Below, one piece after another: positions 23,863 through 36,600 of a DNA stretch of 64,000 nt (position 1 is its first letter; each line of letters begins with the position of its first letter). A program made the translations under genes and the position numbers. The notes below the pieces were generated by a model that was not told the DNA's origin, did not search any database, and saw nothing but the letters and a program-made list of their open reading frames with translations. This DNA is from Durio zibethinus (lineage: Eukaryota; Streptophyta; Magnoliopsida; Malvales; Malvaceae), in NCBI RefSeq assembly GCF_002303985.1, contig NW_019168048.1:18795384-18859383 (forward strand), given 5' to 3'.

Positions 23863-25107
23863 GGTGACAACCCAATCTCTAGTTTATTTAGCTCTTTTTT
23901 ATTGTTCTTTTACTCTTGTAAGCTTGTTTTAGTTTATGATTGGGTGGCAGACCAATCTATCTAATTGTTTAACTTTCTTATTGATTTTTCTTTAAGTTTT
24001 TATTATTTTTAAAACTCTCTTTAGTTTGATTTCAGTTTATGCAAGTTTACTTTAAGTTTCAAGTTCTATTTTTTAAGCTTTTCCAAATCATTTTCTTGTT
24101 CTTGTTTAATTTCAATTACATTCTTGCTTATTGTTTTTAATTCACGCAATTTATATAGTGGTTTCTTTTTAATTTGATATTTGCATGCTTGAATTCATCA
24201 TAATAGTTTTAGTTTACATGCTTTTAGTTGGTGTTGATCCAATTTACTGCTCTTTGGTAATATTGCATGTTCTTTAGTTTAATTGAATTTAGTTCAGATT
24301 TAATTTGATTAGATTGCATGCTATTAGGTTTAATTAATAATCAAATCAATTTAATTAAGTTGGTAAGTTTAAATTTAGTAATTCTTGCAAGTTAATTAGT
24401 TTATTCAGTTTTTATTTTAAAAGTTCTAAGGTAAATTTAGTTTAATTAGTTTTAGTTCATAGTAATTGCATATTTTAGGATTTAAGTAAGTTTAATTTGC
24501 TTCTGATTGACTACAAATTCAATTTATTGCTTCTATTTGTATTATTGCATATGCACCTTAGTTAAATTGCATGATTCTACATTTAATTAATATAAGTTAA
24601 ATTTGGTTCTAGTTTAAGTCATCTTATTTGATTTGGTTATTGTTAAATTGTTGTATTTACATGTTTAGTTGTTTGCTTAGGTTTTAGCATCAGTTACTTC
24701 ATAAGTTTTCATTTTTTAGTTAAAGCATATAGTTTGCACTATTAGGGTTCTATTTAGAGTTGATGCATGTTTAAATTTATTTTGTGTGTTTAGTTTTAAT
24801 TTTAACTTGATGGTTACTTTTTACTTTAGTTGATTGCATCTTAATTCTCTTATTTACTTGTTGTTTGCATTAGTTTAGGTTAATTTCATCTTAATTTATT
24901 GTTATTGTATGTTTTTAAGTTTAATTGCATTATTTAAGTTCTGTTTTGATTAGTTTACTCAGTAATTGCAATCTTATTTTGATTTCTCCAAATATAAAAA
25001 AAATGAGACAATTTTATGATTCATTTCACTCTATTTTAATCTCTATGGGAATGATATTAACTTACTACTTTTATGATCTGTCCTCTTGTAGATTCTCAAT
25101 CAAAGCC

Positions 25108-26104
25108 TAAAAAAACTACATGGTGATTTATATCTTTAATTTGGAATCATCATGGATACCTAAGTTTACATGATGGATGGTTAAGGACAAATTGTGTCAC
25201 ATGCTTAATATATGAAATGGTTTAGAAATGATCAAATTGAATCGATAATAAGATTCAACGTAAAATCCAAGTGGAATTTGGTAGTGTCGAGTTATCTGAA
25301 GATGCTAAGTAACTTTTGAACAAGTATAATTAGCTAATGAAAGCTAGGAAACTAGATGATCAGATCAATATTAAACTAAAAAAAGTTAGTATAAATGAAA
25401 ATAGATTTTATGTAATGGAGTATTTGTCAATTGGCATAAGGGATTGCCAATCAACATAGTGTTGGCTTGGTCAAGCTGATTTATGGTTTATGGAGATTAG
25501 GGTGAGGTGTTTTAGAGGTTTTGGAGATAGAGGTTCAATTTTTGTAAGGTTAAGGTAGCTTGTAGGGATAGGATCCTCTAGGAATTATGAAGGAAATCTA
25601 AATAACTAATGAGAGAAGTTTTGAATAAGGTTGTCGAAAGGTAGAGATGGTTGAAATCTTTATAGTATAGCTAGAGGTTTTAAGTTGTGAATGTTCTTGA
25701 TGTTTGTCTCCATAAGGGGAGTAGAGGTTTTATCTATTAGTAAATGTGTGAGAAAATAAGGTTTTGAAAGGTTAAGGTCAAAGATAGAATAGTTTCCTCT
25801 CTATATACTTTTTCAATAGTTTGATACTAATAAATGAGATCGAGAAAAGAATCTCACAAAATCTTGGAATAAACTAGATATGTGTTGATCAGTACAAGCT
25901 ACATCTTTTAGTTTTGTTGTTGTCATTTATTACATCCCAAGTTTACTTATACATCACCAATGTATGTCGATTTTGACAAGATAGTGTCGATTAATTTTAG
26001 CATTCTCTATCAGAATTGATTTTTTGAGTTAATTTTTGTTATTCATCAAGTTAAACTTAGTTTAATAGAATTCAATTTTAAGGGTGTGAAATTTGATGCT
26101 TATA
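25108..26104. other. No feature recognised
   Basis: This is moderately AT-rich sequence with no long frame, LTR terminus or domain. The segment 25230-25440 has a few open stretches on the plus strand that could be an eroded gag-like frame, but no block could be matched. It continues the host sequence that was split by the solo LTR ending at 25102. Confidence 0.3.
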
Positions 26105-26109
26105 GTTTG

Positions 26110-27464
26110 TGTTGGGTTTTGAATTATGCTCATACAACACTCACTCACTGCGAAAGAAAAATTAAATGCATTCATATGATTAGAGTCATACCTTAAGTTA
26201 AAGATATTGTAATCTTGAATTAGAACAACCTTTGATTTGCTTGAACACCAAAAAAGCCCAAAACTTAAAGCCACCAAAGTGTTTGGGCTCCAACAATGTT
26301 TTAAACAACCATAAGTTTGAATCTTTCTCCAAGTCATAGGGAGAACCTTTGTGTTTGAATGGTGGCTAAAAGGGCTAATTTAAAAGCTCAAATTCCTTAT
26401 TAGCCTAACTTTAATGGGAGAAACTTGTTTGTCTCTCTTTCTTTTGGTGTATGGATAGAGAAGAATGTGAAAGGAAATAAAATGCCACCCATTGGCTGTA
26501 TATCTCCATATGCCCTCATTAGAGTCACTCGACAAAGGCACAAGGTTATGTATATATAAGCGTTGCCATACCTAGGCCCTAATTTAGAACTACAATAATT
26601 TTAAATTAGCCCCATTTATTTAATTGAACTTTTCAATTAAGTCTTATTTAATTGAATCCCAATTTCAATCCTGCATTGTGATTATTGTATGAACCTATTA
26701 GGCTTCAACCATGTTAGCATTGAATATAAATCCAATCAAATAAGGGTTGAATAAACTATATTCATAGATCATAAGTGACATCTAATAATGCATTATGACC
26801 ATCCAAATGTTAAAAAGTCAAGATAGTCTTAACATTACCTTCAGTGTTAAGTCTATCAATGTAATTTAGTCCTTCCATCAAATATCCCAAAAGGTCATAA
26901 CCATGATGTAGTGTTTACCCTTGAAATACTTTCATATCAGTTTTTATAGCTTCTAGTTAACATTTATAAACTTAGCAAGAAACTATTTCTTCTAAATTCA
27001 ACTTCTTTTGGTTGAAGACTTTATGTGTTCTCTAAAGCCAATAAAAGTTTGATACATCCTTCATATCTCGTAAGATGACAAATTCTCTCTTGACCACTCA
27101 TGTGCTTCAGACCATATCCAAATGCATTCCTTTTAGACTTCAAACCCCTAGACTTGTAGTGATGAAATCAAAGTATGATAATTCATATACAAGATGACAT
27201 TGTATACTAAGTCTAAGGACTAATTACATGGCTATGACATAAGAATATTTCATAAACACTTGAGTGAAATAGCAAATGGAGTTCTTATAACGGGCCTTGT
27301 TCAGTGAACTTGGTCTCTAATAAGCACCCATATGTTGTCTTAATTGTATCCTAATGCTTCAATTTGTGATACCGATTGCTTATATCATAAGTATGGAAGC
27401 TTAACATATACTAGTCTTTGAGAATTGTTGATGCTCTATCTCAACAATGTAATAACCAAGAACA
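26110..27464 (-). mobile_element. Solo Ty1/copia-type LTR, 1355 bp
   Basis: Read on the minus strand it starts TGTTCTTGG and ends AAAACCCAACA, a classical copia LTR end. Flanks are GTTTG (26105-26109) and GTTTA (27465-27469), a 5-bp duplication with one transition. A TATA-like box lies at 26551-26560 (minus strand, CTTATATATA). No primer-binding site follows the end and no purine tract precedes the start, so it is a solo LTR. It does not resemble the other copia LTRs in the window. Confidence 0.65.
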
Positions 27465-27469
27465 GTTTA

Positions 27470-27829
27470 GGAACATGACTTTGATGCATAAGGATCTCAT
27501 AATTGTAACTCTATACAATTCCCTTGTTAGGGTTTTGTGTTTATGAGTTTTATGCAATTAGCACCTTAATAACTCTTTATCCTTATGCTAATGATGAAGA
27601 AAAACCTTTTATCATAACTGATAGGAATGCAATAATAATAGTACATCCCTATCCAACTCGATTGGCTCTAGGGCATATACTAATAGTTTGCTCCTATTTG
27701 ATTGAGCTTTGATAATGAGATCGAAGCTTTAAAAAAAGCAAAGATTTTTCATAAAGGATTTCAAAGGTTTAGTTGCACTTATATTTGGATTATTACATAC
27801 TCTAAAGATATTACACTTAATTGTAGTTC
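27470..27829. other. No feature recognised
   Basis: There is a short plus-strand frame at 27524-27712, with no similarity that I recognise. The stretch sits between a solo LTR and a degenerate tandem repeat. Confidence 0.3.
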
Positions 27830-28342
27830 AAAAAGGAACAATTATGGTAGTTAAAAGAAGGATAAAGGTTCTAGGTTTGCTAAAGGATTTTAGGTTTGTC
27901 AAAAAAAGATGATAAGGATTTGAAAAAGATTTTACTTTTAAGGTTGTAGAAGAAAACCTTAGGAAAGCCAAAAAAATAAATAAGGTTTCTAGATTAGAAC
28001 TCAAGCTATTAGAATAAGTTTGACTTTTAGGGTTGTTAAGATGAAAATTCAAGGTTGGTGAATTCATATTTTAGTTAGGAGGTTAGTGAAGGAAACTTTA
28101 GGAATGCCAAAAAAAGCAATTAGATCTTAAGATTGTTGAGAGGAAAATTTTTCAGGGTTGGTAAATTTGGATTTTACTATTAGGGTTGCTAGAGAAAACT
28201 TTAGGGAAGTCAAAGAAAAGAAACTAGGGTTGCTAAACCAAAACTTGGGGCTATCAAAACTAGATTTAACTTCTAAGGTTGCTAAGAGAAAAATTTAAGA
28301 TTGCTGGATTTGGATTTTGTACACGAGATTGCCAAAGAAAAC
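27830..28342. repeat. Degenerate tandem repeat with 100-147 bp units
   Basis: A phrase of the form 'gaaaactttaggaaagccaaaaaaa' recurs at about 27955, 28091 and 28193. Each is followed by variants of 'agggttgctaagagaaaattcaaggttggtgaatttggatttt', and a partial copy precedes 27955. Spacing is 136 and 102 bp, and the last unit is about 147 bp, so the middle unit carries a deletion. No coding frame follows the period. It is probably a repeat array inside an old non-coding element. Confidence 0.65.
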
Positions 28343-30079
28343 TATGTGGATGAACTCTATACCTTTTACAATTTCTAATGCAATTTCATGGAGTTTTTCC
28401 CAATCAAATTGCTAGCATTTCCTTCAATTAAGAAAATGTGTTTGATGGTTTGTTGCACATATAGTCATTGACCAAAACACATTTAGATCTTTTTGAATAG
28501 AATCTCACTAATTTGATCACATTGCCATGCTGAATCTTATTTAGAGTAGAAACTTAATTAGCAAAATTTTTCTCACTAAATTTAAATATTACCAGAATTT
28601 TAATAGCAATGAACCAATCATTTGGTAGTAATCGCCCATTGTAAACTTAGCCAAAGTCATCCTACTTTATTTTATGTTGAAATTGTTTGTCATGGCAAGT
28701 ATATCAATATAACTTTACCCTTTGGGTGTCAAGTATTATTGTTTGTGTCAAAATTTATGCACCAGCAACTATCTTTTGTGAGGTTAAGTATTTGTAGAGA
28801 AAGAAAATAAGCAACCCAAAGGGAAAAAGATGAATTTGACAACAAATGCTATATCTACAAAGCCAAAATATTCAAAAAAGCCTTTTAGTTTAAAGAAATA
28901 GAAAACTTATGAGAAATAATAAGAGTTTCAGCATGGAATTGGAAATTATACTAATCAAATTGTTTGAAAAAAGAAAGGCAAGGGCAATCTATTGTTAATT
29001 TTCATTATTTGCTTAAAAATGTTCAGCCAATTTAAATCAAGTATTTGAATAATTGTCAAAAACTTAAGAAAAAGAAAGGAAAACCAATATTAGGTTCTAA
29101 ATGATACATAAGTCAATATCCTTGGATCATTATTAGACCTATAGATGCAAGAAAGACCAACTCTATTGTAATCTATACACTCAATTGACCATCTCATATC
29201 AAACCCTAATGTAAGCAATTTCGAGGTTATTTCATAAGGGTAATATGCCTCATTTTTTGAGCTTATACAAACCATTGAAATGACCCTGCAAGTCTTTAGA
29301 ATGTCATACATAAACAAAATTTATGATACTAGTAAACTCAACTACTTTCACTTGAGCCATTCTCCTTCGAGCAAAGTTAAAACTATTTGTTCAGAGTTGA
29401 AAAAAATTCACATATGATCTTTCAAAGATAGTAAGGGATAAGAGAATAGGATTCATTTAGAAAATAGTCATGCTATAAAGAATTCAATAGTAGCACTCAT
29501 GCTTTTAACAAAGCAAAATGAAGCCCAAAAATCATGGAACTCTTTTTTCTTTCAGTGGCAATAGCAAGTTCAAGTTCAATGTCAACCAAACCTATTATTG
29601 AAATTGACATGAACATGAGAATTATTTAAACTCAAACATGGTACTTTGCCATTGGCTAATTTAGGGATATTGTTAGAGCAATTCATGAAATTAGGTTGCC
29701 AAAAATTAATTAATGAGGGATATAGCAGGTAACTTCATCCATTGAAAGAGATTTGTAAGAAAGATCATAGCTTCTATTGGCTAAGTTAACATCAATAATT
29801 TGAATCTTACAATCATAATTTGAGATTCCTTTGGCATAGTACTTTTTTCTTAAAAAATTCATGATGGTTTTATTGTTTTAGAAAAATAGTTGGAAAATAA
29901 GATCACTTTAAAAAACACAATCTCTCTAAAGATGAAAAAGGTAGTTGATATTATTAAAATATTCACATAATGAAGAGCAATGTTATAGATTTCATGCATG
30001 AAAAATAGGAATGAAAAAAACAAGGTGAATAGAGGAAACATGGCCCCTTAAAAAGTTGCTAAAGTTTTTTTTTGTTGAA
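28343..30079. other. No feature recognised
   Basis: This is AT-rich DNA with only short unrelated frames. I found no LTR ends or domains. The copia 5' LTR is truncated at about 30080, so the upstream U3 of that LTR has been lost or replaced by this sequence. Confidence 0.35.
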
Positions 30080-30541
30080 ACATGAATTGAGCCAAGTTGA
30101 CCCAAATCCATTAGTATATCCAAATAGGCATTATCTAATTCCTATTATAAGTTGAGTTAGAATTCTATTCCCAATAAAATTCCACATAAGTGCTATTAGA
30201 GGTCTATTCCTAATGGAATTAAGATATGTGACATATAAATAAGCACATATACTAGGAAAAATTAGAAAGTAGTAATCTTAATTACTCTAGTAAAAAGTTC
30301 TATATCTTCAACTTTCCCTTGCTTAATCCTTTGGTGTCCTCCTAAAACCCTAGGACTTGAAGTGTGAAAACTTGTGGACAACTCTAGTAGATGTTCCATA
30401 GACTAGAAAGATTAAATAAGTTGTTGAAAGAGTAAAATAAGTGGATCATTTGAGGTTTATAAAGCAAGCATTAGTAAATTGATCTTGAAAATTCATATTA
30501 GCATTTGAGTAGATAATCCTAAATCAACTAATATTCTTTTA
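30080..30541 (+). mobile_element. Truncated 5' LTR of the central Ty1/copia element
   Basis: The segment matches the reverse complement of the R-U5 half of the LTR at 10785-12362. A TATA-like box (ATATAAATAAG) lies at about 30235-30247 and aligns with the one at 11101-11111. The U3 half is missing. It is followed immediately by a decayed initiator-methionine primer-binding site, which fixes the 3' boundary. Confidence 0.75.
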
Positions 30542-30542
30542 G

Positions 30543-30554
30543 TTATATCAAAGC
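30543..30554 (+). promoter_or_regulatory. Decayed copia primer-binding site (tRNA-iMet type)
   Basis: TTATATCAAAGC aligns with the usual copia primer site TGGTATCAGAGC at 9 of 12 positions and lies directly after the LTR end. Its 3' part (tatcaaagc) recurs at 30771 because it is included in a downstream tandem duplication. Confidence 0.6.
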
Positions 30555-30969
30555 ATTATTATTCTTGTTTTCACCTTTAAGAAGCAACATGCTAGAATAT
30601 CTTTAAACACTTAGAATGATTTTTAATAGTGAAAATTTGAGCACATGCTTTTAGACCAAATATTTTACAAAAATATATACCCTAGGGTAGTATGAATTTA
30701 TGGTAAAAATTTGGTATTAAAATCACTTATGGTTTGAGAAAAAAAATCATACTCAAATTGGTTTTAGACCTATCAAAGCATTATTATTCTTGTTTTCACC
30801 TTTAAGAAGCAGCATGTTAGAATATGTTTAGAAACTTGGAATGATTTTTAGTAGTGAAAATTTGAGCACATGCTTTTAGAACACATATTTTACAAAAATA
30901 TATACCCAAAGGTAGTATGAATTTATGGTAAAAATTTGGTATTAAAATCACTTATGGTTTAAGAAAAGC
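30546..30969 (+). repeat. 225-bp tandem duplication in the copia leader
   Basis: A unit starting tcaaagcattattattc at 30548 recurs at 30773 with high similarity and continues to about 30969, giving a period of 225 bp and roughly 1.9 copies. It lies between the primer site and gag and includes part of the primer site. Confidence 0.9.
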
Positions 30970-31700
30970 CAAACTTTGATTGTAGATTTTTCTCACATGT
31001 TTGACTTTAAAAAAGTTGAAATTTATATGGTTAGAATCCTTGTCATATAAGCTTTCCCTGCATATATTATTCAAAATTTTTCAATTTGTGGCTAATGAGA
31101 ATTAAAGATTTAAATTTTTGGAGGGCTATACTAAAAAATCAAAAAAGTTTTTTTTGATAAAAATGTTGTTTTTTCCAGTCATGGAAATGGTGCATAGGTT
31201 ATGTGTGGTGCTTTCTTGGTAGATTTTAGAACATTTTTTCACCGAACTTGATTTATAATTTTCTAATATTTTCTATAATTTTTCAAAATCATGAAAGTGT
31301 ATATGTGTAATTTTCTTATAAAATTATATAATTTTGGTATTTAAAATTCACTCTCACACTTTGAAACATGTATATTGGATTTTGGTGAGTGAAAGGTACA
31401 TTTAGCTACTTAGAAATGAGTGGACTCAATGATATATCTCTAATTAACTAGTTAAAAATTGATTAGTCATAACAAATAAATATTTTTTCAATAATTGATA
31501 ATCATGGCATTAATATTTAGAATATAAATATATTTTATGGAATATGTTTGTCACCCTACAATCATATCACATGGCATGACATGATTATTTTATTTTATGT
31601 ATGTGATACAAAAAACAACATAATGTGAATAAAGGGAATTGTCCCTATATTTTATTGTAAATAATTTGACATTTTATTTCATCTCATATACTTATAGATG
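30970..31700 (+). other. Copia 5' leader, non-coding
   Basis: AT-rich sequence between the leader duplication and the first recognisable gag text. No frame or terminus was found; the length is large for a copia leader, so other insertions may be hidden here. Confidence 0.4.
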
Positions 31701-32690
31701 ATTTTATTGTAAAATTTTTTATGTTAGGATCTAAGAATAAATTTGATGGTTTAATTGCTTTTATAATGAAATATTAAGATAAAGTGCCTAATTAAAGTTC
31801 TATGCAATGATGTAAATAATGGCAACTTAAAGTACAATAATGACTTTTACAAAAGAAGAAAAAGTTAATGGGACTAATTAGTTAATATATGGCATAGGAA
31901 GATTTGATATCTTCTAAATGAAAAAAGGATCTTGAAATTATAACCAATTTCATAGATCCACTTGAGTAAAAGAATATGACCTCACATAGAAAAAACTTAG
32001 ATGCTTAACAAAGTTGGTTTAAAAAAGATTGTAATGCATTTTTTACTATGCCCAAATACATGCATGATGAGCTTATTTGAGAGTTTGAGACTTTCTAAGC
32101 TATTTGTTAGTTTGAGACTTTTTAAGCTATTAAAAAAATGTGGGATCAACTTGAAATGAAATTGGTGGATGAACAACTTCTAAGCTTCATGCATTGAATT
32201 TTAAGTTTCACCAATATGTTATGAATCTTTCACACTCTATAGGAAATCACTTAAGGTTGACGTATGCAATGATAAAAGAGTGAAGAGTGGCTAGAGCTGA
32301 ACTCACTTATGAACATTAGGTTCAATCATTTATAAAGTCATTTTTATGCTTCTTAAGCAAAGCGAAATTAATGCTAACACATAATGATAGTGTAAAAACT
32401 TTTGATGATATTTATCGTCATCTTGAGCTTCAATAGGAGTGCAAATAGGCAACCCTATTGCTAATGTAGCTTGTGTTGATTAGTGCAAGGGAAAATGGCA
32501 CAAGCATAATTAGCAAAATGGATCAAAGCACAAGAATGCTTATAATTTGACACCAAAAAATGACAATGTGGCCAAATGTCAAAAGTTAAGTGCAAAAATA
32601 AGAACATTAACAAAGCTAAATGCTAGAAAAATGGAAAAATAAGTCACTTTGCCTGTAATTATGTGAAGTAGAAGATGGTATAACCCAAGC
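31700..32690 (+). pseudogene. Ty1/copia gag, degraded
   Basis: Frames in order contain KKMWDQLEMK (about 32130), HNDSVKTFDDIYRHLELQ (about 32380-32440) and, at about 32610-32670, NKAKC..KNGK..HFAC, a damaged CCHC zinc knuckle. These are the blocks of a copia capsid/nucleocapsid protein. Frame changes and stops are numerous. A small direct duplication (gtttgagactttctaagctat) occurs near 32075-32130. Protease follows directly, as usual in copia polyproteins. Confidence 0.75.
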
Positions 32691-32734
32691 CCGGCTCTTG
32701 TAGCACTTAATTTGTTCACATGTTCTTATTGCTT

Positions 32735-32870
32735 GTTTTCTCTTTAGTTGGATTATAGACTCATGTGCAACAAAAAATATAAGTTGAAATAGAGTAGTAT
32801 TGGTAGATTACAAACTAGTTTCAGTAATTAACCATTATGTTACCATAGGTAATGGATACCAGGTGAAAGT
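32735..32870 (+). pseudogene. Ty1/copia aspartic protease fragment
   Basis: The translation shows WIIDSCATKNIS, where the family has a DSGAT active-site motif; the glycine is replaced by cysteine. A stop follows at once, so the protease is inactive. It lies between gag and the integrase region on the same strand. Confidence 0.7.
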
Positions 32871-33079
32871 CCTTATGTTGGAAGCTATGAACTGAAGTTG
32901 CATAACAGGTGGACCTTACTTTTGCATATATGTTGTATGCACCACAAATTGAATGTAATCTATTTTTAGTTTTAGCATTATTAAAGTTAGATTTCTTTTT
33001 CAGTTTGAGGGAAATCATTTGGATACTTATTTAGAAAATAAGTTTTATGGTCATGGTAACTTGAACAATGATTCCTTTA

Positions 33080-33608
33080 CATTGATTTTGAAATATAATA
33101 GTAATTATGCTTCATATGTTGCATTTTATTCTGATAATATGTCTAATCTATTAAATGGTATAACAAATTAGGTAATGTCAACCAAGAAAGAATGGGAAAG
33201 TTGATTAAAGAAGACTTGTTACAATCTCTTAAAAAGATTAACCTACCTATTTATGAACCTTTCCTTGCAGAAAAAGCATGTAAGAAACCTACTATAAGAT
33301 AAAAAGGACATATCAATCTTTGGTTCTAATCAATTAAGATATTTATGGACCTATGAATGTGAAAGCAAGCTATAGAGTCTCTCATTTCATTACATTGATT
33401 AATGATTGTTAGTCGTATTGATTACTATATTTGTTATCTCATAAATTAGTAGCTTTAAATTATTTTAAATGCATTCTGGCAAAGGTTGAGAATAACAAGA
33501 GAGAATAATTAAGATTTTCCATATTGATAGAGGTCGAGAATATTTATCAAAACAATTAGAAAAATTTGTGAGAAAAATGAAATAAGTAGGTAATTAACTA
33601 TTCTTGAT
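33080..33608 (+). pseudogene. Ty1/copia integrase, upstream part
   Basis: Frames contain a GAG-pre-integrase-like segment (LIKEDLLQSLKKINLPIYEPF, about 33200-33265) and the catalytic-core text IDRGREYLSKQLEKFVRK (about 33520-33580), matching the SDRGGEYLS block. The frame then reads LTI up to 33608, where the Athila-like element is inserted. It resumes at 48205. Removing the insertion and one target copy gives a continuous LTILDTPEQNG, the expected integrase block. Confidence 0.85.
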
Positions 33609-36600
33609 TGATAATTTTATTTTTTTAGAATTATCATGAACGTATTTGTTAATCATATTACTTAATAAATTTATGATAGATTTCTAGCAATTTAATTCAA
33701 CTATCCACCTAATTAATTTATTTGTCTCATGTTAGAGTTAAAATAAATGGTAAAAGAATAAGGTGAAATTGTAAGGAAATTTGAAGATTAAAAGGACAAG
33801 GAAGTGGCATGAAAAATGAAAGAACGTGCATAGGTGAATACATGTATATGAAGAAGATAGAAGTTATAAGATGTCTTTAAAGTAACGCACACATTTGGTT
33901 GTTGCGTTGGCTTCCTATTTGGACAAAAGATGAAAATTGGCCACTCTTGCATGAAAAAGGAAAGGTAGCAAACTTTTAAAGTTGAGAGCTGCTTGCTTGT
34001 ATAAATAAGTGAAGAAACTGATAACTATATGTGTCTTGGCTGTAACCACTCTTTGCATGAGATGTAAAAGCCACCAAGTAGCTGTCAAGAGGAACCGGTT
34101 GACATGTAGGCCAGTTGTCAAGACCTTGTAATTTGGTTGCATAAAGGCTTGATGAGCTAGTCACATTTGTATGAAGAATAGGACAATGATATGGGGGACC
34201 ATATTAACAAATGGTTAAAAAGACCTGCTTTACTACATCAATTGCTGTTACGTTTGAGAGGTACTTACTATTAAAAAAAATGCTATTGCTTCCACTATAT
34301 AAAGTCATGTACTTTTCAAAATAGGGCACAAAATTATCTGTTACCTTAGTAGATAGAACTTAATAATAATGCCCAAAGAGAGAAAACTTGTAGGTTACTT
34401 AGCATTTTGGTGCACCCTTATTGGCAATTGCATGATAATTAGATAAAGAGAAAAATGTAACATTTTTTGTATTGCATGAAAGGAAACCTCCTACCTGAAA
34501 TGTGGTCGAGAGTTTTTGAAAGAAGAGCCCAATTGGGATGCCATTACTTGTTGTCATGAGTTAAACTCTATGATTTTTCTTTTTGGTGCATACAATTTGC
34601 TTGATTGAGGTGTTGACTTGCCTGCTTCTTGCCATGCCATCGATGCATGAAATGAGGAAAATTAAATTGCAACTAAAAAAAGATGCCTGGCTACTATATG
34701 TCATGATTTTAGGGGGAATTTTATAGCCAATTCTACAAAGATGACTTTGAATTTTTCTCCTCTTCCATTAGATGGCAAGAGTGCATAAGGATCCATTCAA
34801 GAACATTCAAAAAGAAGCAAACCATGGATTGCCAATTATAAACCATTGCCACTAGATTTCTCCTTTTATGTTGCTTCTGATTTTTAGGGTATTAAAAAGG
34901 TTTTTGTTGAAAAAATCAGAGGGCACATTAGCATGCAACTGAAGAATAAGTTTGAATGGCAATGGCACATTAAAAGGAGGAAGAACGCAAGAAAATGGGA
35001 ATGTGGTGCATGAGCATTTCCAATTGCTACTAGATTTTAGGAAGTTACGATTTAGGAGTTTGAAAAGCTCTAAAAAAATTGGCCTTTATTGAGTTTAAAT
35101 GGTTGCCAACACCCTCACACATGGCTAATTAGGATCCTCTCAATGGACCACACTTGGAAGCTCACATGATGGAAAAATGACATTGATAAGATAGTTTTTG
35201 CATTTTTAGTTTTTTTTTTCAACTCCAAAATAATCCACGTTTGAGCTAGAATTTTGAAGGTTGAGTTTGTATTATTTTTAGCCATTGATTGGCTAAAAAT
35301 TAACTTAGCTTTGACCTTTAAAGAGAACATTGTTAGGGCTGTAAAAGGGTGACACATTTTTTTTATATTTTGGTTTTCTTTTATTGGGGTAGAAATGGAT
35401 CAAGCAGGCAGTAGCCATGGTCGGTCTGGTAGAGCTCTTTTAGCCTCCATTTAGCTTTGTTTTTGGGCTATTTTCTTAGCTAATTTACTTATCTTTCGTT
35501 GTTTCTATGTTATATTCTTGGCCAATTTACTTGTCTTCTAGTTATTTTTCATGCCTTAAGCTCTATTTTAAATTTCAAACACTCTGGTTAATCTTAAGTT
35601 AATGAAATTTCAGTCTTTAGCTACTTTGTTTCAAGCACCATTTTGTTGTCTTTTTCCATTGTGTTCAGTTCAGTTTTTCTTTAAGTTTTTACCATTTTTA
35701 TGTTGGTTGAGCTTGGATATGGGTTGAAGATGAAAGCCCATAGTGACGTTGAGTGTGAGAAATCATCTAAGGGGTCTTAGATGGCTTGACTCTATTTTAG
35801 CTCATTTTATTGTTCAATTTTCATTCATTATTTTCAACCCATTTTTTCACCCATTTTTTTTTTTGGTTTTTGAACTTGCTAACCGTGCATTTTTTGTTTT
35901 TTTTTAAGTTTTTTTCAAGATATGGTTTTAGTTTAAGAATATCATGCAGGTATCTTAAGTTATGCTAGCATTTAGGTTGAAAGGTCCATGTTATTCTCAC
36001 TTTTCTTAATGCATTTTCAACAGTATTTTTGTTCCCATTTTGTTTGATATTTGGGAGTTAGTTCCTATAGGTTTTTTGTTGTATTTAAAGTCTAATTTAA
36101 GTTCATGATATTTGTTTTAATGTTTGCATGCATCTCATGTTTTTTTTCCTTGCATTATAGCTCATAGGTTCACTTGGTAGTCCATTGTGTTTTATTTTAT
36201 TATTTTTCTTTTTTTTTAGGTACTGTGTAGTTCAGTGTTGGCTGTTTCCAGCCCTATTAAATCCATGTTTAGGTTATTTTTCAAGTCTTTTTTATGTCAT
36301 TTGCTACCATATATGTTAGGTTGCATTTTTTTTTAGTTATTTACATGTTATTATTTTAAGCGTTTGATGAAATGCCTACTTAGAATTCAATCTTTTCATT
36401 TTCTATTTTAAATTTTCAGTTAGGATAAGTTTTTAAATGTGGATGCAAAATTGAATGATACATTTTAGGTCATTTCCATGTTTAAATCATGTGCATTTAG
36501 GGTTTTGCATTGTAGGGTAATGTCTATGTCCATTGAGGGTTTATTTCTAAAATGTTTAACTTTGAATTTTTATCTTTTTATTAGGTTTTGGGGACTAATT

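Larger units (their letters stand above)
19212..25102 (+). mobile_element. Solo LTR, about 2.4 kb net, carrying two nested LTRs
   Basis: It is flanked by perfect AAGCC duplications (19207-19211 and 25103-25107). The right end is CTCAATCA, the usual CA end of Athila/Tat LTRs here. The left end is TAATAAC, read as a TGATAAC start with one G-to-A change. A TATA-like box TCTATAAATAG lies at 21844-21854 on the plus strand. Its three surviving pieces are 19212-20144, 21639-21871 and 23863-25102. No primer-binding site follows 25102, so it is a solo LTR. The TG loss makes the left boundary less certain than the right. Confidence 0.65.
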
